Shown here in pieces: positions 32,932 through 43,359 of a stretch of 64,000 nucleotides of DNA. The notes below the pieces were generated by a model. That model had not been told where the DNA came from and made no database searches. It worked only from the letters and a program-made list of their open reading frames with translations. Made by a program: the position numbers and the translations under genes. Source of the stretch: Monoplex corrugatus. Taxonomy: Eukaryota; Mollusca; Gastropoda; Littorinimorpha; Ranellidae. Each line of letters begins with the position of its first letter. Position 1 is the stretch's first letter. The stretch lies in contig JAPXFY010000016.1 in assembly GCA_030674185.1 (NCBI GenBank), forward strand, positions 53,835,679-53,899,678, in the 5' to 3' direction.

Positions 32932-33274
32932 AGTGGCAGAATGGTTCACAGTCATTTGACAGCCAATGACTATACTTCAGGTTCCAGGGTTCGTTCTCCT
33001 TGACTTTTTACCTCAGTTTGACCAGAAAACGGAACTGAATGTCTAGTCCCTTAAAAGGGAATGAAAAAGGAGTTGGACCCATGTGCCTTATGGCCTGCAT
33101 ATGCTACAGATCTCACGGCAGTTTAAAATCTTGAAGAGCAGGACATTTGCTTTGGCTGTCCTGGTATATACAAGGATGATGCAGCACAGCAGCGACGTGC
33201 TTTCAAAGGTAGAGCAGCCTGAGTTTCACATGGTAAATCCAATGAGACAAAAGAAACGAATATGAATATGAAAA
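32932..33274 (+). mobile_element. tRNA-derived SINE-like element
   Basis: The head has a box A-like AGTGGCAGAATGGTT and a box B-like GGGTTCGTTCTCC about 50 bases later. The body continues about 250 bases and ends in a GAATATGAATATG tail. Different from the SINEs at 1.2 and 5.4 kb. It interrupts the 44-bp array. Confidence 0.6.
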
Positions 33275-33339
33275 TTTCCTGTGCCATGTGCCTTCAAGAT
33301 ATCTAATGAGTTGTTGTGTTCCATGTGTTGTCTGCCTTT

Positions 33340-34195
33340 TAAACAGACTCGAAGCAAAAGTTGATGTTGAGCTTGTGGAAGAACAAGCAGGTTTTAGATC
33401 AGAAAACGAAACCAGAGACATGCTTTGTACCCAAGGATATTCATGCAAAAGATCATAGAGACTCAGAAGGAGGGATGCATACTTTTTTTTTTGACTACAG
33501 CAAGGACTTCGACAATGTCAACCATGAAAAACTGCTTACCTTCAGACAATGGGCTTTCCAAAATACCTCAGCGCCCAGATAAATTCTCTACGAAGATCAA
33601 AATGACAAAATCAGATGGAACAACGAACACACAGAGCCATTTGATATCAAGAAAAGTGTGCGCCAAGGATGTATCCTGTCATCACATTTGTTCAGCACAT
33701 ATGTGGAACAGATTATGAGAGATTCCAACATGGAAGAACATGGCATAAAAGTGGGAAATGGAAACATCTCAAACCTTAGGTACGCTGACTACACAGCACT
33801 CTGTTCAAACGCTCACCACGAGACATCATCTATAATAAATGTCAAGAATAAGATCAGGGAAGAGAGAACCTTAAATTGAATGAAAGAAACCGGATTTTTG
33901 CACATTGCCTGGGATCAACCAAATCCATTTACATTGGTCAAGATGAAGTGGAAGAAGTCCACCAATTCAAATGTACTGAGATTGTTTCAACGACCTCAAT
34001 GCCAGAATTGGTATGACAAGAAACGGATGATAGACCCCTCAAACATCTGAAAAAAAGAAAAGAACAATAGACACAAAACTAACAGTGAGAACAATGAGAT
34101 GTCTGGTCTGGACCATCGTGGCATATAGAGCTGAAGGATGGACCCTCAAAAAAAAAAAAAACATAAATAAAATATATTCAATTCAAATTTTCGTG
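33340..34195 (+). mobile_element. RTE-type LINE (family D) RT remnant
   Basis: Motifs in broken frames: VEEQAGFRSE (about 33373-33405), FFDYSKDFDNVNHEKLL (about 33486-33537), KIRWNNEH and FDIKK, then VRQGCIL as a frame variant (about 33658-33680), HLFSTYVEQIMRDSNMEEHG, ISNLRYADYTALCS (about 33767-33808), and RCLVWTIVAYRAEGWTLKK (about 34094-34150). The catalytic box reads YADY instead of YADD, so the polymerase is dead. The endonuclease and the 3' end are missing. Confidence 0.85.
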
Positions 34196-35160
34196 GTTTC
34201 ACATACTCACTCCGATGTTATGTTTCATTTCACTTTGGGTTTTACGATTCTTTTGTTCTTTTGCTTACTCCGTACAGGTTATTTTTGTGTGGTCCTTCTC
34301 ACATCGTTTTTCTAGTAATATGGTGACCCATACGTTTTTTTTTTATATTTGTAATTTATTTCACCTGAGTCTGATGATTTTCATTTTTATTTATTTATCC
34401 TATTTAGAGTTGATGTTTCTTGTTATCCTCACGCTGATAGTTCACCTCCTGTCTGGCTACCTTCCTTTACCAGGGTTTCCACGATCTCAGACCCCAAGTT
34501 CACACCAAGAGGCAGGCAGTACTTGAATAAACCACTTAGCCGGCCACCCAAGATACACAGCCTTCACCTGATATTGTGCCATGACAACATGCCCTGCAAT
34601 AGTCGATCACAGTAATCACACACACTCTCCACACATAAAGTAGAAACTGAAGTATGCTTCATTTAGTCAATAGTTTGTACACGTTACATACACCGATTTA
34701 GGGAACTCAAAATGGCTTGATTTTCGCGACTACATGTTAGAAACGCAACTATATAAGCAACCTAGCATGTTTCACTGCAAATGACCCACTCTCGTTTATT
34801 CAGCTCCACAAATTAGCCATTTTTCTACCATCAACCAATCTGCGTGAACTATGATCCCAAAAATGATAGTAGGTCAATCAATAAAATGGTCAATCCATCT
34901 GACACAAATTGTTTTCCATTTTTTTCCGAGTTATTCACTACTAGTCAATAAGCAACATTTAATGACATTTTCTCTAAGGTAATAAGCATGAGCGAGCAGT
35001 GCACTTTATCCATACAAGAATACAATTGTAGAATATTTCTGTACGCGCACATAATACATTATTTAATCATAGACAATTATTTTACCATAATATTCATAAA
35101 AAAAAGGTTCCATACACAAAATTTCATCTGAAATGTGTGACCGTGTATACACACATACAT
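34196..35160. other. unique AT-rich sequence; possible minus-strand SINE head
   Basis: No gene seen. On the minus strand, about 34465-34550 reads GGCCGGCTAAGTGG and later GAGATCGTGGAAACCC, loosely like pol III boxes A and B. This is weak. Confidence 0.3.
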
Positions 35161-35173
35161 GTACACACATATA

Positions 35174-35668
35174 TGAGGTGTGTCTGAAAAGTAACGGGAT
35201 TGGTGTCACAAACAATTCATTTCAATTCCCAAACAACAATTTACATGGTTTCACCTTCAAAGTAATCCCCCTCAAGTCTAATGCACTTTTCCATCCTTCT
35301 CTGCCACGCTTCCATGCACTGCTGGAAGGATTCTTCTGGAATGCTCCTCAGCTTTGTCGTTACGGCCCTCTTGATGGCCTCCACTGTTCACAACGGGTCC
35401 CCTTGATGACCTCCTTGAGCTTGGAGAAAAGAAAAAAGTCAGGCGGAGCAAGGTCAGGTGAATAGGGAGGTTGTTCCAGCACGGCGATGTTCTTCTTGGC
35501 CAGGAACTGACCGATGCTCAGGGCGATGTGAGCAGGTGCATTGTCATGGTGAAGCAGCCACGAGTTGTCCTGCCACAACTCTCGTCTCTTCTCGCGCACT
35601 GAACGAAGCAAACGCCGCAGGATCTCTCTGTAGACTTGCTGATAGATCGTCTTGTTCTGTGGCAAAAA
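35174..35668 (-). mobile_element. mariner-type DNA transposon, C-terminal transposase and one end
   Basis: The minus strand encodes SVREKRRELWQ, DNSWLLHHDNAPAHIALSIG (second catalytic Asp in HHDNAPAH) and YSPDLAPPDFFLFSKLK (third catalytic Asp), the signature of mariner DD34D transposases. The end GAGGTGTGTCTGAAAAGTAA at 35174 is preceded by TATAT, in keeping with a terminal repeat next to a TA target. The N-terminal DNA-binding half and the other terminal repeat are missing. Frames are broken after GTRCEQWRPSRGP. Confidence 0.9.
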
Positions 35669-35812
35669 CACACCTCCCTATTTAACTGACCTTGCTCCAT
35701 GTGACTTTTTTCTTTTCCCCAAGCTCAAGGGGTTCATCAAGGGGACCCGTTATGAATACGTGGAGACCATCAAGAGGGCCGTAACGATAGAGCTGAGGGG
35801 CATTCCAGAAGC
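35669..35812 (+). mobile_element. inverted second mariner fragment
   Basis: The plus strand reads CCTTGCTCCATGTGACTTTT and onward as LAPCDFFLFPKLKGFIKGTR...ETIKRAV, so the same segment as the minus-strand transposase at about 35325-35475 but in opposite orientation and less decayed at some codons. Together the two form an imperfect inverted repeat of about 145 bp around a spacer of about 190 bp. Confidence 0.85.
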
Positions 35813-35820
35813 CTCATATA

Positions 35821-36335
35821 CAGGTTGACATATAAGTACACAACAGACAGAATGAAACACACAGCCAGCACTAGTCTTCATGAAGGCCCTACATACAGGT
35901 TGACATGTAGATACATAATAGACAGAGCCAAACACACAGCCAACACTAGTCCTGATGACGACATCACAGCCAGGTTGACATGTAGATGCACAACAGACAG
36001 AGACAAACGCACAGCCAATACTAGTCCTGATGATGACATCACATCCAGGTTGACATATATATACACAACAGACAGAGCCAAACACACAGCCACCACTGAT
36101 CCTAGTGAAGGCCTCACATACAGGTTGACATGTAGATACACAACAGACAGAGCCAAACACACAGCCAGCACTGATCCTAGTGAAGGCCTCACATACAGGT
36201 TGACATGTAGATACACAACAGACAGAGCCAAACACACAGCCAGCACTGATCCTAGTGAAGGCCTCACATACAGGTTGACATGTAGATACACAACAGACAG
36301 AACCAAACACACAGCCAACTCCTCTCTACAGGTCT
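35821..36335 (+). repeat. 75-bp minisatellite, seven units
   Basis: Units start CAGGTTGACATGTAGATACA at 35821, 35896, 35971, 36046, 36121, 36196 and 36271, an exact 75-bp period. As 75 is divisible by three, long frames stay open on both strands (173 codons plus, 186 codons minus), but they show no known motif. The array lies 50-570 bp beyond the stop of the minus-strand receptor at 36388, so it may be within or next to its 3' UTR. Confidence 0.95.
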
Positions 36336-36387
36336 ACGAAAAATGAACTCTGGTAATGATCAAATCACTTGACAATTTATCGTTGGA

Positions 36388-39300
36388 TTACTTTCCTAGC
36401 AAATGTGTTGATTTTAACACGTGTAACAGTCTCTCTTCTTGTTCTTGTTGTCGTTGCTGAGTTACAACAGTCCATATGTACAGCAGTGGGTTGAGTGCAC
36501 AGTTGAGTGGCAACAACACAACCATGGTCACATGAGTCTTGTCTGAGGCACTGCTGCCATCTAAGGTCATCATACTGGTCATACCAAGAGAGAACCAGCA
36601 CAGAGCATCTGTTACAGCTACTTTTATCAACAGATGGACTGAAAAATAAGTCAATTTTTCTGTGGGATCCATCAGGATTGGATGGACAGGTATTCGTCTG
36701 GAGATGATGAGTTGACCAACAACCATCACAAAGCACAAGATACAGTTAAACACGACAGTGACTGTGAACCACCTGAACACTTCTTTGGAGTTATTATCAG
36801 ATACAGCCAGACGACACAGACCAGACTGGCCATCAAGGCCCAAGTGTGACAGTCCAGGAAGAAGAGGTATCACAGACAACAAAATTCCAACACACCATGA
36901 CACGGCACAGGCTGCAGCTGTCAGACGTTTGTTGAATGTCCACGTAGTTAAAGGGAAACAAAGGACAATGATGTTATCCAGTGTCATGAACCAGAGGATC
37001 AGAACTGACACCTCACTGGACAAAAGGGAAAGAAAACCAGCGACTTTGCAAGTCACACTGGTGATCCATGTCTTTTCAAAATAGATATAATTTCCATAGA
37101 ATATTTCATTGGCCACTGTAGCCATGCTGACGTGGATTCCCATGCAAATGTTAGCAACATGGAAATGGGCAATGAACGTGATGAATATGCCTCTAAACAT
37201 TTTCTTAAATACGAATGCTGCTACGAAACAAACCAAATTCCCAAGAATGGAAAACGTACTAAGTAACCAAAAGAAAAGCCTGTACAGTTCAGTTGGTAGC
37301 AAATATTCACAGGAAGAAAACACGGGCTGTAATGATACACAGCGTATTGTGTGTGATTCTTTTAAAAGTATGTTCCTGCAACAAAGCCTGTAATTTGAGG
37401 TGAAGATGCTTTTCAAACGATTCCACTTTGACAATTCATTCAAGGGAACGTGGGTCACTGAGTTTCCCCTGACGTCCAGTTCAGTCAGTTGTGGCATACA
37501 ATGGACTGCTCTAGGCTTGATTGTCTGAACATCAGAAAATGATAAATCCAATTGTGTGACTTGGGGAAAGTACATGGGCAGCTTACTGTTAAGTATCTGG
37601 ACACGTGTTCTTGAAGCATCTATTTTTGTCAGAGCATAATGAAACAGAATATATGGCTCACCCCTCAGTAATGTCAGCGGGTTGTTTGCTAAAAATAAAG
37701 TTCTTAAATTCCATAGCTTGAGAAAAACAATTTTGTCCACAGCTCTCAGGTGGTTGTAGGTCAGATCAAGGAACTGTAGGTTGTGAAGCTTCACACTTGA
37801 TATATTGACTAGAGAACAATGGGAAAGACTTAGACGAATGAGATATGTGCTGTTACTGAAATCAGTCAGCGTCATTCCTGAGCCTGTGGCGTCCATGTAG
37901 CGAAGCCGGGGAAAGAAGTTACCACAGAAAGCCTGGGGACAACAGAAACATTGACCTTGACATTGACAGCCATCAGGACAAGTTATGTCACACAGCCATT
38001 CATCATCACGCTGTGGACACTGACCCCAGCCATCACACAGATGATCTCCATGAACACAAACTTTAGAATCACGACACTTATAGAAACCAGGACAGGTGAA
38101 CATCTCACAGTCTCGTTCATCTTCACCATATGTACAGTCAGAAAATCCGTTACATCGAGTGTAGACAGGGAGACAGTACATCCAGTCTTCTGTACACCAG
38201 TAATGAGTGTCAGGACAAGACTGATCAGATGTCATCAGATGCTGAGTAAAGTAACCTGTACCATCCAGGTTGATAAAAAGTCGCTGATTTTTGTTGGCCT
38301 GATTCTGGAAGTACCAGTAGCTGCTACGGCAGCTGACCTCATCAGAGTCATCCAGACAATCTGCGTGGTCATTACAACGTTGGTTGTCCAACACACACTG
38401 ACCATTGGTACACAGAAAACCATTGCATGAAGGATTTTGACAGAATGACTCATCACTGTGATCTGGACAGTCGTGTCTGAAGTCACACACCAGGGTGTAA
38501 GGCAGTGTTGTCATGTCATCATCACAGACAAACATGACAATGGTGTAGCCAGTCTGCTTTCCAGAAAAAGTATGTGTGTCTGTGTTCTTAGTGCTCATGT
38601 TCCAGAACACACATGATCTTGTATACACCATTAATCCACAGTGAACTAGAAGATCACAGGACAAAAATGTATGTGTCACGTGATCCTCTGGACACTTTGA
38701 TAACGTCTGTTGTGTCTGTATCAAAAGGGACAGGGATGGGTCTGAAACAGGGAACTCACCAGCTTGAGCATTATACAAGCTTTTTGATTGTGGCTTCACC
38801 TCACAAAGAATACGGTCTAAAATGTCAGCATTCTGAACACTTCGTGCGTCCAGAGTTCTCCATCCAATGGTCCTTTTGGGATAGCGTGAAAAGTCACGGA
38901 AATGAACAAAGTTGTAGATGATGGTTTTGTCGGACCAGTGACGGAACTTGCTGTACATGAATGTCACTGACCTCCAGCCTGATGACAAACCTGACAACAC
39001 CTTAAAGTCCTCACCGTGATTAAAGATGTGCAGGAAATCGTTTTGCTCCTGTCTGGTTTTGACTGAAGCCAGCTGTCCACCCATATTCTGACACTCATAT
39101 GTTGCCAGTGCATGAAGCAAACAGACATCTAGTTTAACAATTGCAAAACATTTGTCACGTGAAGCCACCAAACCCTGACAATCAGGACTGCTAAAGGGAC
39201 AGTGTTCTGTTTCATCCCGTCCATCTTCACACTCTGGCTTCACGTTACATTCCAGATGGTGCTGAAAGCTGGGATAGTAATTGACAGAACAGTTGAACAG

Positions 39301-40164
39301 TCCACTGGGTACCTGGTGGGGTTTAGCTGTCTCTGTATGAAAAGAAAAGATTATGTTCAGTCTAATACTCTCACTTAAAGGTACTTTATCCTGACTGGTT
39401 GCATGAATTTGAATATGTGTTGTACTAAAAACGTGAGCCGATGATTTTTCGTCACCATACACACGCAGGATGCTTTGACTTGTATCTGGCTGTGTATAAA
39501 TCAAGTCTGCATATATTTTATGTGGGTTCCGTTCATACAATGTTCCCTGAAAACTGAGCATGATGACACAACCAGGGGGCGCTGTCACTTCTTCCCAGAC
39601 TTCATGAGAACCTACCCAAAGGAAACTCTGACGTGGTAATATAATGTATCCAGAGTACGGTGACGTAGATACTTTAATAAAACTGTGTTCATCAATTGCC
39701 TGTATATGTAGTCTAACTAAAGGCTTGTTCACGTGCACAAGAGACATGAAGTTTCTATCTGATTCGAGGTAATTGTCTTCCAGAGAATGTTCATCGCATT
39801 GTAATGTCCAATGTTCTCTCTGAGAAAAGGACAAAGTCCATGTAACCATATGAGTTTCCCATTTTCTAGAGCCACACCAGTATGACAAACGTTGGATCCG
39901 AACCCGTACTAACATACCCTGTGGTACTTCTACACGCAGAAGACAGAAAGTAGTGAACTCATCACACATCCCATACACCACTTGCTGGTTTCTCAGAAAG
40001 TAATGAAATAATGTTGGTTCCCAATCATCACAGTGTGACACATTTTCCTGTAGGACTGTGAAGTTTGTATGGTTCTGATTCATGATGTAGTCTACACCTG
40101 GACAGAGGTCACTAATGTTCAGTGGATCAGGAGTGATGCTAGTGCTGGTGCTGGTGATGTTCAT
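36388..40164 (-). CDS. LDLa/LRR seven-helix receptor (GRL101-like), locus 2, intact frame
   Basis: A single open frame of 1258 residues without introns. Order: two CUB-like segments (about 20-155 and 165-275), an LDLa-like module (291-322), a C-type-lectin-like domain (about 338-455, with HWSDKTIIYNF), four LDLa modules (about 537-575, 580-612, 650-686, 691-725), a Cys-rich cap and leucine-rich repeats (about 729-930), then seven helices (about 960-1235) with NCALNPLLY in helix 7 and a short tail. Family knowledge: GRL101-type receptors are plasma-membrane GPCRs of molluscs; no ligand can be inferred. Odd points: helix 3 reads TLDNIIV, so the DRY-position Arg is Asn, and helix 6 reads CWFS, without the usual Pro. 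The ATG at 40164 has no signal peptide after it and lies against a CAT/CAC repeat; a short upstream exon is likely (AG just before it). A paralogue lies at 14.6-18.0 kb on the same strand. Confidence 0.93.
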   Translation of the reverse strand: MNITSTSTSITPDPLNISDLCPGVDYIMNQNHTNFTVLQENVSHCDDWEPTLFHYFLRNQQVVYGMCDEFTTFCLLRVEVPQGMLVRVRIQRLSYWCGSRKWETHMVTWTLSFSQREHWTLQCDEHSLEDNYLESDRNFMSLVHVNKPLVRLHIQAIDEHSFIKVSTSPYSGYIILPRQSFLWVGSHEVWEEVTAPPGCVIMLSFQGTLYERNPHKIYADLIYTQPDTSQSILRVYGDEKSSAHVFSTTHIQIHATSQDKVPLSESIRLNIIFSFHTETAKPHQVPSGLFNCSVNYYPSFQHHLECNVKPECEDGRDETEHCPFSSPDCQGLVASRDKCFAIVKLDVCLLHALATYECQNMGGQLASVKTRQEQNDFLHIFNHGEDFKVLSGLSSGWRSVTFMYSKFRHWSDKTIIYNFVHFRDFSRYPKRTIGWRTLDARSVQNADILDRILCEVKPQSKSLYNAQAGEFPVSDPSLSLLIQTQQTLSKCPEDHVTHTFLSCDLLVHCGLMVYTRSCVFWNMSTKNTDTHTFSGKQTGYTIVMFVCDDDMTTLPYTLVCDFRHDCPDHSDESFCQNPSCNGFLCTNGQCVLDNQRCNDHADCLDDSDEVSCRSSYWYFQNQANKNQRLFINLDGTGYFTQHLMTSDQSCPDTHYWCTEDWMYCLPVYTRCNGFSDCTYGEDERDCEMFTCPGFYKCRDSKVCVHGDHLCDGWGQCPQRDDEWLCDITCPDGCQCQGQCFCCPQAFCGNFFPRLRYMDATGSGMTLTDFSNSTYLIRLSLSHCSLVNISSVKLHNLQFLDLTYNHLRAVDKIVFLKLWNLRTLFLANNPLTLLRGEPYILFHYALTKIDASRTRVQILNSKLPMYFPQVTQLDLSFSDVQTIKPRAVHCMPQLTELDVRGNSVTHVPLNELSKWNRLKSIFTSNYRLCCRNILLKESHTIRCVSLQPVFSSCEYLLPTELYRLFFWLLSTFSILGNLVCFVAAFVFKKMFRGIFITFIAHFHVANICMGIHVSMATVANEIFYGNYIYFEKTWITSVTCKVAGFLSLLSSEVSVLILWFMTLDNIIVLCFPLTTWTFNKRLTAAACAVSWCVGILLSVIPLLPGLSHLGLDGQSGLCRLAVSDNNSKEVFRWFTVTVVFNCILCFVMVVGQLIISRRIPVHPILMDPTEKLTYFSVHLLIKVAVTDALCWFSLGMTSMMTLDGSSASDKTHVTMVVLLPLNCALNPLLYIWTVVTQQRQQEQEERLLHVLKSTHLLGK

Positions 40165-40169
40165 GTTGT

Positions 40170-40358
40170 TCTGGTGATGGTGGTGATGATGATGACGACG
40201 ACGACGACGATGATGATGGTGATAGCATTAACGATAACAATAATCACTATCATATTACTACTACCACTACTACCGCTACTACTACTATGCTACCACTTCT
40301 ACTACTACCACTACTACTGCTACTACTACTGCTATTACTACTATATCCACTACTACTT

Positions 40359-40389
<31 letters not shown>

Positions 40390-40560
40390 TACTACAATGC
40401 TACTACTACTACTACTACTACGACGACGATGATGATGACAACTGCCACTACTTCTACTACTATTATTGTTAACTGCTATGATGATGATGATGATAATGAT
40501 AATGACTATAATGAAGATAATACACTATCAATGATAATAGTAATAATAATAAGGATAAAT
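40170..40560 (+). repeat. degenerate GAT, ACT and CTA trinucleotide repeats
   Basis: (GAT)n/(GAC)n at 40175-40215, then (CTA)n variants from about 40255 to 40430, and GATGAT afterwards. This is the upstream flank of receptor locus 2. Poly-Leu, Tyr and Asp frames are artefacts. Confidence 0.92.
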
Positions 40561-41025
40561 GTTTTGAGATTATTATCAATGACAATAATAACGATAATAA
40601 CAATAGTAAAAAGGCATTGATCAAACGCTCAATCCCTGTATTGCTAGAGTACAACATACGCAGCACATATAAAATACACGAACATAATACAAGATCCTAG
40701 CAACATATATCTACATATATTTATATACCCATACATAAACTCATGAAAACCATGACGAAAACAGTCTTGACATCTATATTTCAAAAAAACACAACAACTG
40801 CTGATTGCTTTCAAACTATTCCAGGTGATACCAGACAGTGAAATGTAATACAATGGTGTGTCCATACACTACAATGTGTACTGTGTTGTTTGACCACATG
40901 TTGGTTTCAACGGTATGTATGAACACATCCAAGATGACACGTGTACCAAGCACTAACCACACACAGTCATATGTTCTCCCTCTTTGTATTTGTCTCTTCT
41001 GTCTGTATGTCTATCTGCCTGTCTT
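40561..41025. other. unique sequence, no gene recognised
   Basis: AT-rich. Would contain the promoter or first exon of receptor locus 2 if that exon exists, but I could not identify one. Confidence 0.4.
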
Positions 41026-41029
41026 TCTG

Positions 41030-41158
41030 ATTCTCTCTCTCTCTTCCTCTCTCTCTCTCTCTTCCTCTCTCTCTCTCTCTTTCTCTCTCTCTCTTCCCCT
41101 CTCTCTCTCTCTCTCTCTTTCTGTCTCTTTCTCTCTCTTCCTCTCTCTCTCTCACTTA
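41030..41158 (+). repeat. CT microsatellite
   Basis: (CT)n with CTTCC interruptions. Confidence 0.96.
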
Positions 41159-41184
41159 TCTGTCAGGTTGAATGGTGAGTCCAT

Positions 41185-41584
<400 letters not shown>

Positions 41585-41888
41585 CCTGCGGAATGGGAAC
41601 GTATAGTTCTTTTATGGTCAATACACTCCGCCATTTGACAAACAGAAGCAATGTTTCAGTAAACACATAGTTTCTGGTTCACTGAAGATGGTCAGTTGCC
41701 ACAGGCCACAGGCCATGGTGAAGAGGTCTGTTTCTGACTGTGGACGCAGCCATCTTTTCCACAAAAGTTGGCTGTAAAAGATGTCACGAGTGGAGACTTA
41801 AAGCTGCGATATTCTACAGGCTGGCAACTCCATGACATAACAGGCAAACAGAATCAGTAAGCTGGGTTCAACATCAAACAAGTCAATT
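41585..41888. other. unique sequence, no gene recognised
   Basis: No motif seen. Confidence 0.4.
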
Positions 41889-42485
41889 TCGAAAGAAAGA
41901 GAAACAAGTAAAAACAAGAAAACGATACAAAAAACAAGAAAAGATACAAAAACAAGAAAAAGATACAAAAAAAACAAGAAAAAGATACAAAAACAAGAAA
42001 AAGATACAAAAAACAAGAAAACGATACAAAAAAACAAGAAAAAGATACAAGATAAAAAAACAAGAAAAACATACAAAAAACAAGAAAACGATACAAAAAA
42101 AAACAAGAAAAAGATACAAAAAACAAGAAAAAGATAAAAAAAAAACAAGAAAAAGATACAAAAAACAAGAAAAAGATACAAAAAAACAAGAAAAAGATAA
42201 AAAAAAAACAAGAAAAAGATACAAAAAACAAGAAAAAGATACAAAAAAAAGAAAAAGATAAAAAAAAACAAGAAAAAGATACAAAAAAACAAGAAAAAGA
42301 TACAAAAAAAAAACAAGAAAAAGATAAAAAAAACAAGAAAAAGATACAAAAAAAAAACAAGAAAAAGATAAAAAAAAACAAGAAAAAGATACAAAAAAAC
42401 AAGAAAAAGATACAAAAAAACAAGAAAAAGATACAAAAAAACAAGAAAAAGATACAAAAACAGAAAAGATACAAAAACAGAAAAC
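41889..42485 (+). repeat. A-rich 20-bp minisatellite
   Basis: Units of AACAAGAAAAAGATACAAAA with variable A runs (19-22 bases), about 30 copies. Confidence 0.95.
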
Positions 42486-43060
42486 ATAAAAAACAGGAAA
42501 CAAAAAACAGATATAAAACAGGAAAACCATATAAAAACAGGAAAACCATATAAAAACAGGAAAACCATATAAAAACAGGAAAACCATATAAAAACAGGAA
42601 ACCACATAAAAACAGGAAAACCATATAAAAACAGGAAAACCATATCAAAACAGGAAAACCATATAAAAACAGGAAAACCATACAAAAACAGGAAAACCAT
42701 ACAAAAACAGGAAAACCACATAAAAACAGGAAAACCATATAAAAACAGGAAAACCATATAAAAACAGGAAAACCATATAAAAACAGGAAAACCATATAAA
42801 AACAGGAAAACCATATAAAAACAGGAAAACCATATAAAAACAGGAAAAACCATATAAAAACAGGAAAACCACATAAAAACAGGAAAACCATATAAAAACA
42901 GGAAAACCATATAAAAACAGGAAAACCATATAAAAACAGGAAAACCATATAAAAACAGGAAAACCATATAAAAACAGGAAAACCATATAAAAACAGGAAA
43001 ACCATATAAAAACAGGAAAACCATATAAAAACAGGAAAACCATATAAAAACAGAAAAACG
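42486..43060 (+). repeat. 19-bp minisatellite, about 29 copies
   Basis: The unit is AAAAACAGGAAAACCATAT, very homogeneous, directly joined to the related 20-bp array (both keep CA-G-AAAA). Because 19 is not a multiple of three and the minus strand lacks stops, all three minus frames are open for hundreds of codons and read hydrophobic Phe/Tyr/Trp repeats. These are not credible genes. Confidence 0.96.
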
Positions 43061-43299
43061 ATATGAAATCTCAACTTACATCACTTTTCATTCTGTAGAC
43101 TCTAAGTCACCAAAACGATGGCTCCACCTGTTTGATGTTTAGCTGTCACTTCCAGGCGTCCACACTGATACCAGCAGACTTAAGGCCCATCGTACTTTCC
43201 CCAGCATAAACATGGCCAGCATAATCATGGCCAGACAAAACAAACATGAAGATCACGACGTAAACAGGGGCTCCTATGGAGCACCTTTGTCTGGTAGGG
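43061..43299. other. unique sequence or LINE leader, no gene recognised
   Basis: May include 5' untranslated sequence of the LINE that follows. The boundary cannot be placed; the block CCGTCAGCAAGCTACTGCG at about 43328 is shared with the copy at 60.4-61.3 kb. Confidence 0.4.
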
Positions 43300-43359
43300 A
43301 TCGTCATGCTGCGCAGGCAACACCAGACCGTCAGCAAGCTACTGCGTTATATCTAAAAA

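Noticed and set aside
41798..43074. Three hydrophobic minus-strand frames of 400 codons resembling membrane repeats
   Set aside because: A 19-bp stop-free unit keeps all frames open; no selection signature.
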